From DATCMH01 sp036563505 (lineage in GTDB: Bacteria > Pseudomonadota > Alphaproteobacteria > Rhizobiales > Beijerinckiaceae), in assembly GCA_036563505.1 (NCBI GenBank), contig DATCMH010000024.1, forward strand, positions 124,001 through 188,000: a DNA stretch of 64,000 bases. Direction: 5' to 3'. Position 1 is the stretch's first letter, and each line of letters begins with the position of its first letter. The notes beneath the pieces were generated by a model that saw nothing but the letters and a program-made list of their open reading frames with translations, was not told the origin of the DNA and did not search any database. Positions 47,207 to 55,489 of the stretch are shown one piece after another. The translations under genes and the position numbers were made by a program.

Positions 47207-47923
47207 CTAGGGCGGCGTGACGATCTCCGCTGCGCCCGCGATCGTTACCTCCTCCGCGCTCACCCGGCACGCGTAGGCATAGGTCTCGACGCCGGCGGCC
47301 CGGGCCTGCCGGAACGCATGGTCGAAAGCCGGATCGATGTCGCGGGCGATGTCATAGCGTTCGGCCCGCATCTGGATCACCGCGACCAGCACGGCCCGAT
47401 GGCCCGCGGCCACCATGCCGGCGAGCTCTCCCATATGCCGGCTGCTGCGCGCCGCAACGCAGTCGGGGAACTCGGCTAAGCCCGGCTCGCGCGAGAAATG
47501 GCAGTTCTTCACCTCGACATAGCAGTCCGGCCGCCCAAAACCCGTAAGAAGGAAGTCGACCCGGCTGCGCTCGCCGTAAGGCACTTCGGCGCGGAGAGTC
47601 TCGTAGCCGACGAGGGGCGCGAGCTGCCCCGCTTCCAGCGCCTCGCGCACCAGCGCGTTCGGCCGCGTCGTGTTGATGCCGACCCATTCGGGGCCGCGCC
47701 CGAAGTCGCGCTCCACCAATTCCCATGAATGGGTGAGCTTGCGGCTCGCGTTGGTCGAGGCCGAGAGCAGCACCCGGGCGCCCGGCTCGCAGAGCCCCAG
47801 CATCGCGCCCGGATTGGCGCAATGCGCCGTCACCCGCTCGCCCGTCGCGAGGTCGACGTCGGCAAGGAATCGTTTGTAGCGCTGAACGAGGCGGCCCTCG
47901 ATCAGGGGCACGGGGAAACGCAT
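47207..47923 (-). CDS. sfsA: SfsA-family DNA/RNA nuclease
   Basis: This 238-aa protein matches SfsA: FPVPLIEGRLVQRYKRFLADVDL at the N-terminus, VTAHCANPGAMLGLCEPG, RSRVDFLLTG and YVEVKNCHF, with the PD-(D/E)xK-like Asp, Glu and Lys. It was first named for sugar fermentation stimulation and is now viewed as a nuclease family. It diverges from the parDE operon. Confidence 0.94.
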   Translation of the reverse strand: MRFPVPLIEGRLVQRYKRFLADVDLATGERVTAHCANPGAMLGLCEPGARVLLSASTNASRKLTHSWELVERDFGRGPEWVGINTTRPNALVREALEAGQLAPLVGYETLRAEVPYGERSRVDFLLTGFGRPDCYVEVKNCHFSREPGLAEFPDCVAARSSRHMGELAGMVAAGHRAVLVAVIQMRAERYDIARDIDPAFDHAFRQARAAGVETYAYACRVSAEEVTIAGAAEIVTPP

Positions 47924-47962
47924 GAGAAGCAGCTGACTCGGGCAGGTTGATCTTGGTGCGCG

Positions 47963-47987
47963 TAGCGAATTTCGCTATCTTTCGCTA
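47963..47987 (+). promoter_or_regulatory. Predicted ParD operator upstream of parDE
   Basis: A perfect palindrome TAGCGAA-T-TTCGCTA (47963-47977) is followed after 3 bases by a third half-site TTCGCTA (47981-47987). It ends 22 bp before the antitoxin start codon, the usual place for autoregulation by a ribbon-helix-helix antitoxin. Confidence 0.75.
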
Positions 47988-48009
47988 TGAGTTCTCACGC
48001 GAGGCCGTC

Positions 48010-48267
48010 ATGAACGTATCGCTCACGCCGGAGCTGGAACGGCGCGTCGCCGAAAAGGTCGAGTCGGGCCTCTACACCAGCGCGAGCGAGGTCGTTCGGG
48101 AGGCGCTGCGCCTGCTGTTCGAGGCGGAGCGGATCAAGGATCGTCGGCTCGCCAGCCTGGATGCGGACATCCGCCGCGGCCTCGCGCAACTCGACGGCGG
48201 CGAAGGCCACGACGGTGAGGAGTCTCGCGACCGGGTCCTCGCCCGCTACGCGATCTCCGGGCGGTGA
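48010..48267 (+). CDS. parD: ParD-type ribbon-helix-helix antitoxin
   Basis: This 85-aa antitoxin has the RHH N-terminus MNVSLTPELERRVAEKVESGLYTSASEVVREALRLL, which dimerises on DNA, and a charged C-terminus that would wrap the toxin. It overlaps the toxin start by 4 bases (GTGA). The ATG at 48010 begins the RHH strand; upstream codons overlap the operator. Confidence 0.94.
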   Translation: MNVSLTPELERRVAEKVESGLYTSASEVVREALRLLFEAERIKDRRLASLDADIRRGLAQLDGGEGHDGEESRDRVLARYAISGR

Positions 48268-48566
48268 CGGCAGCCTTCATCCTCTCGCCCGCCGCGGAGG
48301 ACGACGTCGTCGAGATCGCGGATTATATCGCCGAACACGACCGCCGCGCGGCCCATCGTCTCGTGAACGAGATCTACGACCGCTTCGCCCTGCTGGCCCA
48401 GCGTCCCGGGCTCGGGCACCGCCGGCCCGATCTCACCAGTCTGCACGTTCGCTTCTCCACGATCCGAGGCCGCTTCATGATCGTCTACCGGGGCGAGACG
48501 GCGCCGATCGAGATCGTTCGCGTGCTCAGCACCTATCGCGACATCGCCTCCCTCCTAGAGGGCTGA
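48264..48566 (+). CDS. parE: ParE-type toxin
   Basis: This 100-aa toxin of the RelE/ParE superfamily has ILSPAAEDDVVEIADYIAEHD, LLAQRPGLGHRRPDLTSLHVRF and FMIVYRGETAPIEIVRVLSTYRDI. ParE proteins inhibit DNA gyrase. Its GTG start is embedded in the antitoxin stop. Nothing indicates a plasmid, so it is a chromosomal module between housekeeping genes. Confidence 0.94.
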   Translation: MTAAFILSPAAEDDVVEIADYIAEHDRRAAHRLVNEIYDRFALLAQRPGLGHRRPDLTSLHVRFSTIRGRFMIVYRGETAPIEIVRVLSTYRDIASLLEG

Positions 48567-48638
48567 CGACGCTGGCCGGCTCCCCTTGAGGCCCGGGCCC
48601 GCGGGCGCTAAAGGCCGGGCACCCGCGAAGGATGCCTC

Positions 48639-49382
48639 ATGACCGCGCCGACGATCACTGCCGCCATTCTCGTCATCGGCGACGAGATCCTGTCCGGGCG
48701 TACCAAGGACAAGAACATCGGCTACATCGCCGAGTACCTTACCGGCATCGGGATCGACCTGCGCGAGGTGCGCGTCGTGCCCGACGTCGAGGCCGAGATC
48801 GTCGCGGCGGTCAACGCCTTGCGCCAGCGTTACACCTACCTCTTCACCACCGGCGGCATCGGGCCGACGCACGACGACATCACGGCTGACGGCATCGCCA
48901 AGGCCTTCGGCGTGCCGATCGATGTCGACCCCCGCGCCAAGGCCATGATGCTCGAGCGCTACCAGGAGCACGAGCTCAACGAGGCGCGGCTGCGCATGGC
49001 CCGCATCCCGGAAGGCGCCGAGCTCATCGAGAATCCGATCTCGAAGGCGCCCGGCTTCAAGCTCGGGAACGTCATCGTCATGGCCGGCGTGCCGTCGATC
49101 ATGCAGGCCATGCTCGATGCCGTGGCGCCGCGCCTCGAGACCGGGGCGCGCATGGTCGTGGAGACGATCGACGCCGGCGGCCTGCCCGAGGGGCGCTACG
49201 CCGCGGCTTTGGGCGAGGTGGCGAAAGCTCATCCCGGTGCGTCGATCGGTTCCTATCCGTCCTTCTCGCAGGCGGGCTTCACGAACCAGATCGTGGTGCG
49301 CTCCAAGGAGGCCGAGACCGTCTCCGCGGCGGTGGCGTCCGTGCGCGGCATGCTGGCCCGCCTCAAGGCCGAGACTCCGTAA
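48639..49382 (+). CDS. CinA/MoaB-like molybdopterin-binding domain protein
   Basis: This 247-aa protein is the competence/damage-inducible CinA N-terminal (MoaB/Mog-like) domain without the C-terminal amidase part. It has AAILVIGDEILSGRTKDKNIGYIAEYL and FTTGGIGPTHDDITADGIAKAFG. Proteins of this short type are widespread in alphaproteobacteria. It follows parE by 72 bp and precedes gpt by 21 bp. A role in nucleotide pyrophosphate cleavage is possible by homology to CinA. Confidence 0.92.
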   Translation: MTAPTITAAILVIGDEILSGRTKDKNIGYIAEYLTGIGIDLREVRVVPDVEAEIVAAVNALRQRYTYLFTTGGIGPTHDDITADGIAKAFGVPIDVDPRAKAMMLERYQEHELNEARLRMARIPEGAELIENPISKAPGFKLGNVIVMAGVPSIMQAMLDAVAPRLETGARMVVETIDAGGLPEGRYAAALGEVAKAHPGASIGSYPSFSQAGFTNQIVVRSKEAETVSAAVASVRGMLARLKAETP

Positions 49383-49403
49383 ATCCCGAACCGAAGAGAC
49401 CCG

Positions 49404-49910
49404 ATGTCACCGACCTCGCCCAAAGCCTTTCCCGTGTCCTGGGACCAGTTCCACCGCGACGCTCGGGCGCTCGCCTGGCGTCTCGCCTCGGCCGGTCCCT
49501 TCGAGGCGATCGTCTGCATTACCCGCGGCGGTCTCGTGCCGGCCGCGATCGTGTCGCGTGAGCTCGGGACGCGGCTCATCGAGACGGTGTGCGTCGCGAG
49601 CTACCACGACTACAGGAGCCAGGGAGAGCTCAGCGTTCTGAAGGACATCGCGCCCTCTGTGAAAGCGCTGGGCGAGGGCCGGGGCAAGGGCGTGCTGGTG
49701 GTCGACGACCTCACCGATACCGGCAAGACCGCCAAGATCGTGCGTGACATGCTGCCCGAGGCGCATTTCGCGACCGTCTACGCCAAGCCCGCCGGGCGCC
49801 CGATGGTGGACACCTTCGTCACCGAGGTGAGCCAGGACACCTGGATCTACTTCCCCTGGGATATGGGCCTCGCCTACCAGGCGCCGCTCAACGAGGCGAC
49901 GGCGGGGTAG
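49404..49910 (+). CDS. gpt: Xanthine phosphoribosyltransferase
   Basis: This 168-aa enzyme salvages xanthine and guanine with PRPP. The PRPP motif is VLVVDDLTDTGKT, the substrate hood is in FEAIVCITRGGLVPAAIVSREL, and the C-terminal YFPWDMG is the base-binding element of Gpt. It lies 21 bp after the CinA-like gene, so they are likely one transcript. Confidence 0.94.
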   Translation: MSPTSPKAFPVSWDQFHRDARALAWRLASAGPFEAIVCITRGGLVPAAIVSRELGTRLIETVCVASYHDYRSQGELSVLKDIAPSVKALGEGRGKGVLVVDDLTDTGKTAKIVRDMLPEAHFATVYAKPAGRPMVDTFVTEVSQDTWIYFPWDMGLAYQAPLNEATAG

Positions 49911-49934
49911 GCCACCGCGAAACGTTCGTGCCTT

Positions 49935-50065
49935 GTCATTCCGGGGCCGCGCAGCGGAACCCGGAATCCACGACGGGGTGAGCGGCTTTAGACAGCGCAA
50001 GCCTCTCAACCGATCTCGATGAACATGGATTCCGGGCTCGGGCCTTCAGCCCGCCCCGGAATGAC
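49935..50065. repeat. Intergenic palindromic repeat, GTCATTCCGGGGC family (copy 3)
   Basis: It begins with GTCATTCCGGGGCCGCGC and ends with CCGCCCCGGAATGAC, with an internal pair GGAACCCGGAATCC / GGATTCCGGGCTCGG. At 131 bp it is longer than the copies at 3020 and 25482 because of a longer middle. It fills the gap between gpt and the acyl-activating enzyme gene. Confidence 0.85.
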
Positions 50066-50148
50066 AGTGGTGTGGGTGACCCTTCCCGTCGCGCAATCCC
50101 TGCCTTAGCCTCCACGCCGGGAGAGAAACGCTCGGCAAGGGCTAGGGT

Positions 50149-51705
50149 ATGGCTGCTTTCGATCCGGCCTCGGCGCGGACGAGCCTGTTCGGCGCGCTGC
50201 TCGACGCGCGGGACCGCTACGGCCGCGGGCGCCGCGCCGTCGAGGATCCGGAGCGCCGGCCGCTCACCTACCAGACCCTGGTGCTGGCCGCCTTCGTGCT
50301 GGGGCGGCGCCTCGCGGCCCTGACCCGGCCCCGCGAGCGGGTCGGCGTGCTCCTGCCGAATGTCAACGGTTTCGCGGCGGTGCTCTTCGGCCTCAACGCG
50401 TTCGGCCGGGTGCCGGCGCTCCTCAACTACACGGCCGGCCCGCGCAACCTCAGCGCCGCCTGCGAGATCGCCGGCATCGAGACCCTCGTCACGTCGCGCC
50501 GCTTCGTCGAGCAGGGCAAGCTCGACGAAGTGGTGACAGCGATCGCCGAGGGGCGGCGGGTCGTCTGGCTCGAGGACGTGCGGGCGGAGCTCACGAGCCT
50601 GAACAAGCTGCGCGGCCTTGCCGATGCCTGGACGGCGCGGCGCGTCCACGCCCGGGCCGGCGTGTCGCCCGACGATCCCGCCGTGATCCTGTTCACCTCG
50701 GGCTCGGAGGGGCTGCCCAAAGCCGTCGTGCTCTCTAACGCCAACCTCGTCGCCAACGCCTATCAGATCGCGGCCCATGCCGACGGCGCGCTGACGCCCG
50801 CCGACATCGTGTTCAACCCTTTGCCGGTGTTCCACTCCTTCGGCCTGACGGCGGGCCTGCTGGTGGGCCTCTGCGGCGGCATGCCCGTGGTGCTATACCC
50901 GAGCCCGCTTCACTACCGCCAGGTGCCGAAGCTGATCGCCGCGACGAAGGCCACCGTGCTGTTTGCTACCGACACCTTTCTTCAGGGCTACGCGCGCGCC
51001 GCCGATCCTGACGATCTGGCGAGCGTGAGGGTCGTCATCGCCGGGGCCGAGCGGGTCAAGGACGAGACGCGGCGGCTGTGGCAGCGCACCGGCGCGGCGA
51101 TCCTCGAAGGCTACGGCGCCACGGAATGCTCTCCCGTGATCGCTTGCAACCTGCCGCAGGCGAATCGTCCCGGCTCGGTCGGGCCCATGCTCCCAGGGAT
51201 CGAGCACCGCCTCGAGGCGGTCGAGGGCATTCACGAGGGCGGACGCCTCTTCGTGCGCGGGCCCAACGTCATGCAGGGCATCCTCGATCCCGACGACCCG
51301 AGCCGGATCGTGCCGCCCGCCGACGGGTGGCACGACACGGGTGACATCGTCACCGTCGAGGATGGTTTCGTGTTCATCCGCGGACGCGCCAAGCGCTTCG
51401 CCAAGATCGCCGGCGAGATGGTGTCGCTCGCGGCCGTCGAGGCCATGATCCAGGGGCTGTGGCCGGAGGCGACCCACGTCGTCGTGTCCCTGCCCGACCC
51501 GCGCAAGGGCGAGCAACTCGCGCTCGTCACCGATCACGCGGCGGCTGATCGCGAGGCGCTCCAGGCCCATGCGCGGGCGCAGGGCTTTCCGGAGCTGTGG
51601 ATGCCGAAGGCCGTCCTCGTCCATCTCGTGCCGGTCCTCGGCTCGGGCAAGGTCGACGTTCCCGCCGCGACCGAGATGGCGCGGCGGTTGCGGCCGATGT
51701 TGTGA
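50149..51705 (+). CDS. AMP-binding acyl-CoA/acyl-ACP synthetase (Aas-like)
   Basis: This 518-aa adenylate-forming enzyme has VILFTSGSEGLPKAVVLSNANL, the GYGATECSPVIACN core and WHDTGDIVTVEDGFVFIRGR. It matches the C-terminal acyl-ACP synthetase half of Aas, and here stands without the acyltransferase half. It would activate a fatty acid, either onto ACP or CoA. The C-terminal catalytic Lys is probably in LGSGKVDVPA. Start ATG 50149. No operon partner. Confidence 0.88.
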   Translation: MAAFDPASARTSLFGALLDARDRYGRGRRAVEDPERRPLTYQTLVLAAFVLGRRLAALTRPRERVGVLLPNVNGFAAVLFGLNAFGRVPALLNYTAGPRNLSAACEIAGIETLVTSRRFVEQGKLDEVVTAIAEGRRVVWLEDVRAELTSLNKLRGLADAWTARRVHARAGVSPDDPAVILFTSGSEGLPKAVVLSNANLVANAYQIAAHADGALTPADIVFNPLPVFHSFGLTAGLLVGLCGGMPVVLYPSPLHYRQVPKLIAATKATVLFATDTFLQGYARAADPDDLASVRVVIAGAERVKDETRRLWQRTGAAILEGYGATECSPVIACNLPQANRPGSVGPMLPGIEHRLEAVEGIHEGGRLFVRGPNVMQGILDPDDPSRIVPPADGWHDTGDIVTVEDGFVFIRGRAKRFAKIAGEMVSLAAVEAMIQGLWPEATHVVVSLPDPRKGEQLALVTDHAAADREALQAHARAQGFPELWMPKAVLVHLVPVLGSGKVDVPAATEMARRLRPML

Positions 51706-51750
51706 GAGACAAGGGCTGAGGGCGCCGCGCTGCGACGCCCGCTCGACGTC

Positions 51751-51987
51751 TTACTGCGCGGCGCGGCGGCGAACCACGCGGCGGCGCGGCTGGCCTTCCT
51801 CGATCTGGTCCACGGGTCCGCCAGGCGCGGCCACGACGGCGCCGGCACCGGCCCCGACGACGGCACCGACGGGTCCGCCCACAACGGCGCCGGCCGTCGC
51901 GCCGACCGCCGTGCCCGCGGCCTGCTGTCGTGTGGCGCAGGCCGAGAGGCCGAGGCCGGCGAGAAGAGCGATGATGAGGAGGCGCAT
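51751..51987 (-). CDS. Glycine-zipper small lipoprotein
   Basis: This 78-aa protein has a lipoprotein signal with lipobox LSAC (Cys17) followed by a glycine zipper (GTAVGATAGAVVGGPVGAVVG) that would lie in or on a membrane, then a basic tail RRRVVRRRAAQ. Proteins of this design (YMGG/OmpA-like glycine zippers) are usual in rhizobia and of unknown function. Start ATG 51987, with GAGGAGG upstream. Confidence 0.85.
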   Translation of the reverse strand: MRLLIIALLAGLGLSACATRQQAAGTAVGATAGAVVGGPVGAVVGAGAGAVVAAPGGPVDQIEEGQPRRRVVRRRAAQ

Positions 51988-52072
51988 GCTGGTGCTCCGC
52001 GTTCGCTCCGGAAAGCCCCGGGGCGTGCGGGCCAACAACCTCGGCGCGGAGAGGTTCCGCCGAAGCTTGCGT

Positions 52073-52183
52073 TCAGAGCATCGCGCCGAGCAGCAGAAGC
52101 GTGCCCCCGACGAGGCAGGCCACCGCCATCACGAGCATCGAATCGAGGTGGGTTCGGGTGTTCATTCCCGAAGCCTGGGTCAT
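52073..52183 (-). CDS. Possible tiny membrane protein
   Basis: A 36-codon frame (ATG 52183; second ATG 52165) encodes MTQASGMNTRTHLDSM followed by one strongly hydrophobic helix LVMAVACLVGGTLLLLGAML. The compact polar-then-hydrophobic layout looks real, and it is co-directional with the lipoprotein gene. No family is known to me, and no good ribosome site is obvious. Confidence 0.35.
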   Translation of the reverse strand: MTQASGMNTRTHLDSMLVMAVACLVGGTLLLLGAML

Positions 52184-52240
52184 GTCGCGGCCGTGCGGCG
52201 TGCGGGCCAGCACGGACACGCTGCGGCGTAGGGCAAGGGG

Positions 52241-52548
52241 TGGTGCGGACGGCGGGGCTCGAACCCGCACTCTCGTTCGAGAAGCAGATTTTCATACCAC
52301 TTCGGCTTTCGCCGCCGCCCGCTTCGAGCGTTCGTGGTCTGGACTATCCCTTCGCCGTGCCTCGATCCCAAGGTTTAGGCGCCGCCCGTCTAGTCTCTAC
52401 ACCTTCCCGGCCAGGACCGGGCTTGGCTCGGGATCGGCAAGGCTTAGCGCCCCAGCTTTCCCCGAATTTGAGCGGTTCTACTCCAGGCGTTTCCACCCGG
52501 GCACTCTAAGCCAAAGTCTGCTGCGTCTACCGGTTTCGCCACGTCCGC
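52241..52548 (-). tRNA. tRNA-Leu(UAA), interrupted by a group I intron
   Basis: The 5' exon (52548-52514, 35 nt) and 3' exon (52292-52241, 52 nt with encoded CCA) together make a full class II tRNA. Acceptor arms GCGGACG / CGTCCGC pair perfectly, the T arm is GCGGG-TTCGAGC-CCCGC, the anticodon stem GCAGA / TCTGC pairs, and a long variable arm (TCTCG..CGAGA) is present. Joining the exons gives the loop CUUAAAA with anticodon UAA. The interruption lies between U34 and A35, the place used by group I introns in cyanobacterial and plastid tRNA-Leu(UAA). Confidence 0.93.
52293..52513 (-). ncRNA. Group I intron (221 nt) in tRNA-Leu(UAA)
   Basis: The intron shows the conserved core in order: a P/Q-like part (TCAAATTCGGGGAAA; CCGATCCCGAGCCAAG), the R/S-like part GGTGTAGAGACTAGACGG and then GGGATAGTCCAGACC, and it ends in G. 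The 5' exon ACUU can pair with internal GAGU (52502-52505 region) to form P1 with a U-G wobble at the splice site. It is small and has no reading frame for a homing endonuclease. It should self-splice; subgroup IC3 is likely by comparison with the cyanobacterial introns. Confidence 0.9.
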
Positions 52549-52582
52549 GCCGGACGAGCGGTAGCGGCGGGCGGGCGGGAGA

Positions 52583-53779
52583 TCAACCCGCCCCGGCTTC
52601 GGGCGGCGCCCAGCCGTAGAGCCAGGCGTAGCGCTCCGTCATGCCTTCCGGGCCCGCGTGTCGGATCACGGCATCCCGCACGGGAGCGACCGGCCAACCC
52701 GCGTGGTAGACGCGGCCGTTGCGTCGCGCGTGGCGCTGAACGGTCCGGACCCGGGGGAGACGCGCCGCCGCGTAGTGCCGGAGCGCCGCGGGCACGTCGC
52801 CTGCATGCCCAGCGAGGGTGGCCGCGAGGGTCGCGGCGTCCTCAAGCGCGAGGGCTCCGCCCTGGGCAAGGAACGGCAGGACGGGATGGGCGGCGTCGCC
52901 CAAAAGCGCCGTGCGGCCCCGGGCCATGGTCTGGGCCGGCAGATCGTGCAGCGACCAGCCTCCCCACGCCGCCGGGCCCGCGAGGAGGGCAGCCAGGGCC
53001 GGGCCGATTTTGGCGAAGCGCCGCAGGATCTCGTCGCGCGAAGCCTGCGCGGACCACCCCTCGAGAGGCTCGCTCCGCCGCTCCACGGCGACGAGGTTGA
53101 CGAGGCGCCCCCCCGCGACCGGATAGTGAACGACATGCGCTCCCCGACCGAGCCACAGCCCGGTCTCGTTGCCCGAGAGCTCCGCCGGCACGGCCTCTCG
53201 CGGGAGCGTGGCCCGCCAGGCGGCGTGGCCGCGGAAGGCGGGCGCGCGCGCGTCGCCGATGAGCGGCCGCACGGCCGACCATAGCCCGTCGGCGCCGACG
53301 AGGAGGTCGGCCTCGAGCCGCTCCTCGCCCCCGGTCCGGGTGATGGTAACCGTCACCCGGTCGGGGTGATCCTCGATCGCCGTAACCGCGCGTCCCAGGC
53401 GAAGCTGGATGCCGCTGTCGGCCCGAACCGCGTCGAGCAGGAGGGTGTGGAGGTCTGCCCGCAGGAGCACGGCATAAGGCGCGCTGAAGCGCTGTCGCAT
53501 GAACGCGCCGAGCGCGATGGATCCCACCGTCCGGCCGGAGCGCAGGCGGCGGACGACCACGCGGTCGGGCTCGACCGAAGCGCGCTTCACGGCCGGACCC
53601 AGGCCAAGGCCCGCGAGCACCCGGCTCGCGTTGGGCGAGATCTGGATGCCGGCCCCGGGCTCGGTAAAGCCCGTTCGCTTCTCCAAGAGGGTGACCCGGT
53701 GTCCCTGGCGGGCGAGCGCCAGCGCCGCCGCGAGCCCGCCGATGCCGGCGCCGGCGACGAGAACCTCGAGCGCTTTCAC
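52583..53779 (-). CDS. FAD-dependent monooxygenase (salicylate/3-hydroxybenzoate hydroxylase-like)
   Basis: This 398-aa flavoprotein hydroxylase has the FAD motif VLVAGAGIGGLAAALALARQG, the DG motif DLLVGADGLWSAVR and GDAAHPVLPFLAQGGALALEDA. It resembles one-component aromatic hydroxylases that use NADH. Start GTG 53779 lies one base after the zinc-finger gene stop, so the two are coupled. No ring-cleavage genes adjoin, so the substrate is unknown. Confidence 0.88.
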   Translation of the reverse strand: MKALEVLVAGAGIGGLAAALALARQGHRVTLLEKRTGFTEPGAGIQISPNASRVLAGLGLGPAVKRASVEPDRVVVRRLRSGRTVGSIALGAFMRQRFSAPYAVLLRADLHTLLLDAVRADSGIQLRLGRAVTAIEDHPDRVTVTITRTGGEERLEADLLVGADGLWSAVRPLIGDARAPAFRGHAAWRATLPREAVPAELSGNETGLWLGRGAHVVHYPVAGGRLVNLVAVERRSEPLEGWSAQASRDEILRRFAKIGPALAALLAGPAAWGGWSLHDLPAQTMARGRTALLGDAAHPVLPFLAQGGALALEDAATLAATLAGHAGDVPAALRHYAAARLPRVRTVQRHARRNGRVYHAGWPVAPVRDAVIRHAGPEGMTERYAWLYGWAPPEAGAG

Positions 53780-53780
53780 G

Positions 53781-54044
53781 TCAGCGCAGGTTATCGCCGG
53801 GCAGGGCCTTCTCGTCGTGCAGCAGACACTCGGCCGGATCGGCCCCGCCGTTCAGCGCCGCCTCGAACTTGTAGAGCGTCGAGCAGTAGGGACAGATGAT
53901 GTCGTCGTCCGATCCCATGTCGAGGAACACGTGCGGATGATCGAAGGGGGGCTTCGCCCCGATGCACATGAACTCCTTGGCGCCGACCCGGATGGTCGAA
54001 ACGCCGGGATCGTTATGGAAATGGGGCACGCCCTCGTGGGCCAT
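53781..54044 (-). CDS. Zinc-finger domain protein (zf-CHCC, NDUFS6-like)
   Basis: This 87-aa protein has the CHCC zinc site: Cys27 in EFMCIGAKPPFDHPHVFLDMG, His in DHPH, and CPYC in IICPYCSTLYKF. The family is related to the accessory complex I subunit NDUFS6, and alphaproteobacterial members are thought to be the bacterial counterpart. It is coupled to the downstream FAD monooxygenase gene. It lies beside a large repeat cluster. Confidence 0.9.
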   Translation of the reverse strand: MAHEGVPHFHNDPGVSTIRVGAKEFMCIGAKPPFDHPHVFLDMGSDDDIICPYCSTLYKFEAALNGGADPAECLLHDEKALPGDNLR

Positions 54045-54149
54045 GGCTGACGGTCCTTAGATTGTCCTGGAGCGGCAGCCGGGCCGCCGCGAGCGGCGCG
54101 CACCATAGGACGCAGGCGGCGGGAAGCCTAGACGGGATGAGGCGGGCGG

Positions 54150-54600
54150 TGTCGCGGCGCGAAACCCTCTCCCCCGCGCGCGGGGGAGACGGCAGGGTGA
54201 GGGCGTGGTGGGGGTTGGCCGTGTGCTGGTCGGAGAGGGGCAAGGCTGCCCCGGCGCTCACCCCACCCGACCCTGCTGCGCAGGGCCACCCTCCCCGCGA
54301 GCGGGGAGGGATGGGGCGCGGGATGCGCCCACCTTCTCCCCTCTGCGGGAGAAGGTGCCTGCCGCAAGGCAGGCGGATGAGGGGTGGCGCGCAGCGCCTC
54401 GCGAAGCGAAGAGGGTGCTTGGGGCGGACAAGCTCTGATCGGCCTGTCGGCCGTGCGCCGCTTCGCGCCGCACCTCTCTCCCGGCCGGCTCCGCCGGCCA
54501 CCCTCTCCCTCAAGGGAAGAGGGAAGAAAGTCGGTGCCGCTCGCGATCCCTCCTCGCCTGCGGGGAGGGGGCCGGCGCGAGCCGGACGGGTGGGGTGGGC
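54150..54600. repeat. Cluster of REP-like palindromes
   Basis: This 664-bp gap between genes holds no gene but at least five palindromic units: CTCTCCCCCGCGCGCGGGGGAGA (about 54166-54190); a right-type arm as in the DUF559 element (54258-54312); a unit CACCTTCTCCC..GGGAGAAGGTG with hairpin GCCTGCCGCAAGGCAGGC (54328-54385); a unit CCGGCTCCGCCGG plus CCCTCTCCC (54465-54525); and a left-type arm (54546-54599). Each pairs a variable hairpin with a conserved C/G-run hairpin. Confidence 0.88.
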
Positions 54601-54708
54601 GTTGGGCCCTGTCGCCCAAGTTCCCACACTCCCATCACGAACCCACCCCGTTGCCAGCCCAACGCGCTGCCCCCTATAGCTCCGCCGACTCCCGGCCGGA
54701 CCAGCCCG

Positions 54709-55473
54709 ATGCTTTCCTTCGACTCTCATGGCGTTCGGATCGCCTATATCGACGCTCCGCCCGAGGGCGGGGCGGGCGAGCCGGTGCTGTTGATCCACGG
54801 CTTCGCCTCGAACCACGCCGTGAACTGGGTCAATACGCTCTGGGTGAAAGCCCTGACGACCGCGGGACGCCGGGTGATCGCCCTCGACAACCGGGGCCAT
54901 GGCGAGAGCGCGAAGCTGCACGACCCCGCGGCCTACGAATCCTCGATCATGGCCGAGGACGCGGCCCGGCTCCTCGATCACCTCGACATCGCCCGCGCCG
55001 ACGTGATCGGCTATTCCATGGGCGCCCGCATCACGGCGCATCTGGCGCTGCAGCATCCCGACCGCGTGCGCTCGGCGGTGCTCGGAGGCCTCGGCATCCA
55101 TCTCGTGGAGGGCGTCGGCCTGCCGCTCGGCATCGCCGACGCCATGGAGGCGCCCTCCCTCGCCGACCTCACCGATCCAATGCAGCGCATGTTCCGCGCC
55201 TTCGCCGAGCAGACCCGCAGCGACCTGACGGCGCTGGCCGCGTGCATTCGCGGCTCGCGGCAGGTGCTTTCGCCCGACGAGGTCGGGCGGATCGAGGCCC
55301 CCGTGCTCGTGGCGGTCGGTACGAAGGACACGGTGGCCGGCGCGCCGGGGCCGCTCGCCGCCCTGATGCCGAACGCCCGCGTCCTCGACATCCCGGGCCG
55401 CGATCACAACCTCGCGGTCGGGGACAAGGTCCACAAGCAGGGCGTCCTCGCCTTCCTCGCCGAGCGCCCATGA
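54709..55473 (+). CDS. Alpha/beta hydrolase
   Basis: This 254-aa hydrolase has VLLIHGFASNHAVNW (oxyanion region), the nucleophile elbow GYSMGAR and a C-terminal His in GRDHNLAVG; the acid is likely in VGTKD. I chose the ATG at 54709 (MLSFDSHGVRIAYID), since upstream codons come from the repeat cluster. It is the first of two tandem alpha/beta hydrolases, 16 bp apart. The substrate is unknown. Confidence 0.87.
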   Translation: MLSFDSHGVRIAYIDAPPEGGAGEPVLLIHGFASNHAVNWVNTLWVKALTTAGRRVIALDNRGHGESAKLHDPAAYESSIMAEDAARLLDHLDIARADVIGYSMGARITAHLALQHPDRVRSAVLGGLGIHLVEGVGLPLGIADAMEAPSLADLTDPMQRMFRAFAEQTRSDLTALAACIRGSRQVLSPDEVGRIEAPVLVAVGTKDTVAGAPGPLAALMPNARVLDIPGRDHNLAVGDKVHKQGVLAFLAERP

Positions 55474-55489
55474 GACGAGCGTCCTTGAC

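Noticed and set aside
46227..47270. Upstream extension of the map reading frame by about 348 codons
   Set aside because: The extension is antisense to the FkbM methyltransferase gene and has no methionine aminopeptidase sequence; the start at 46226 gives the normal length.
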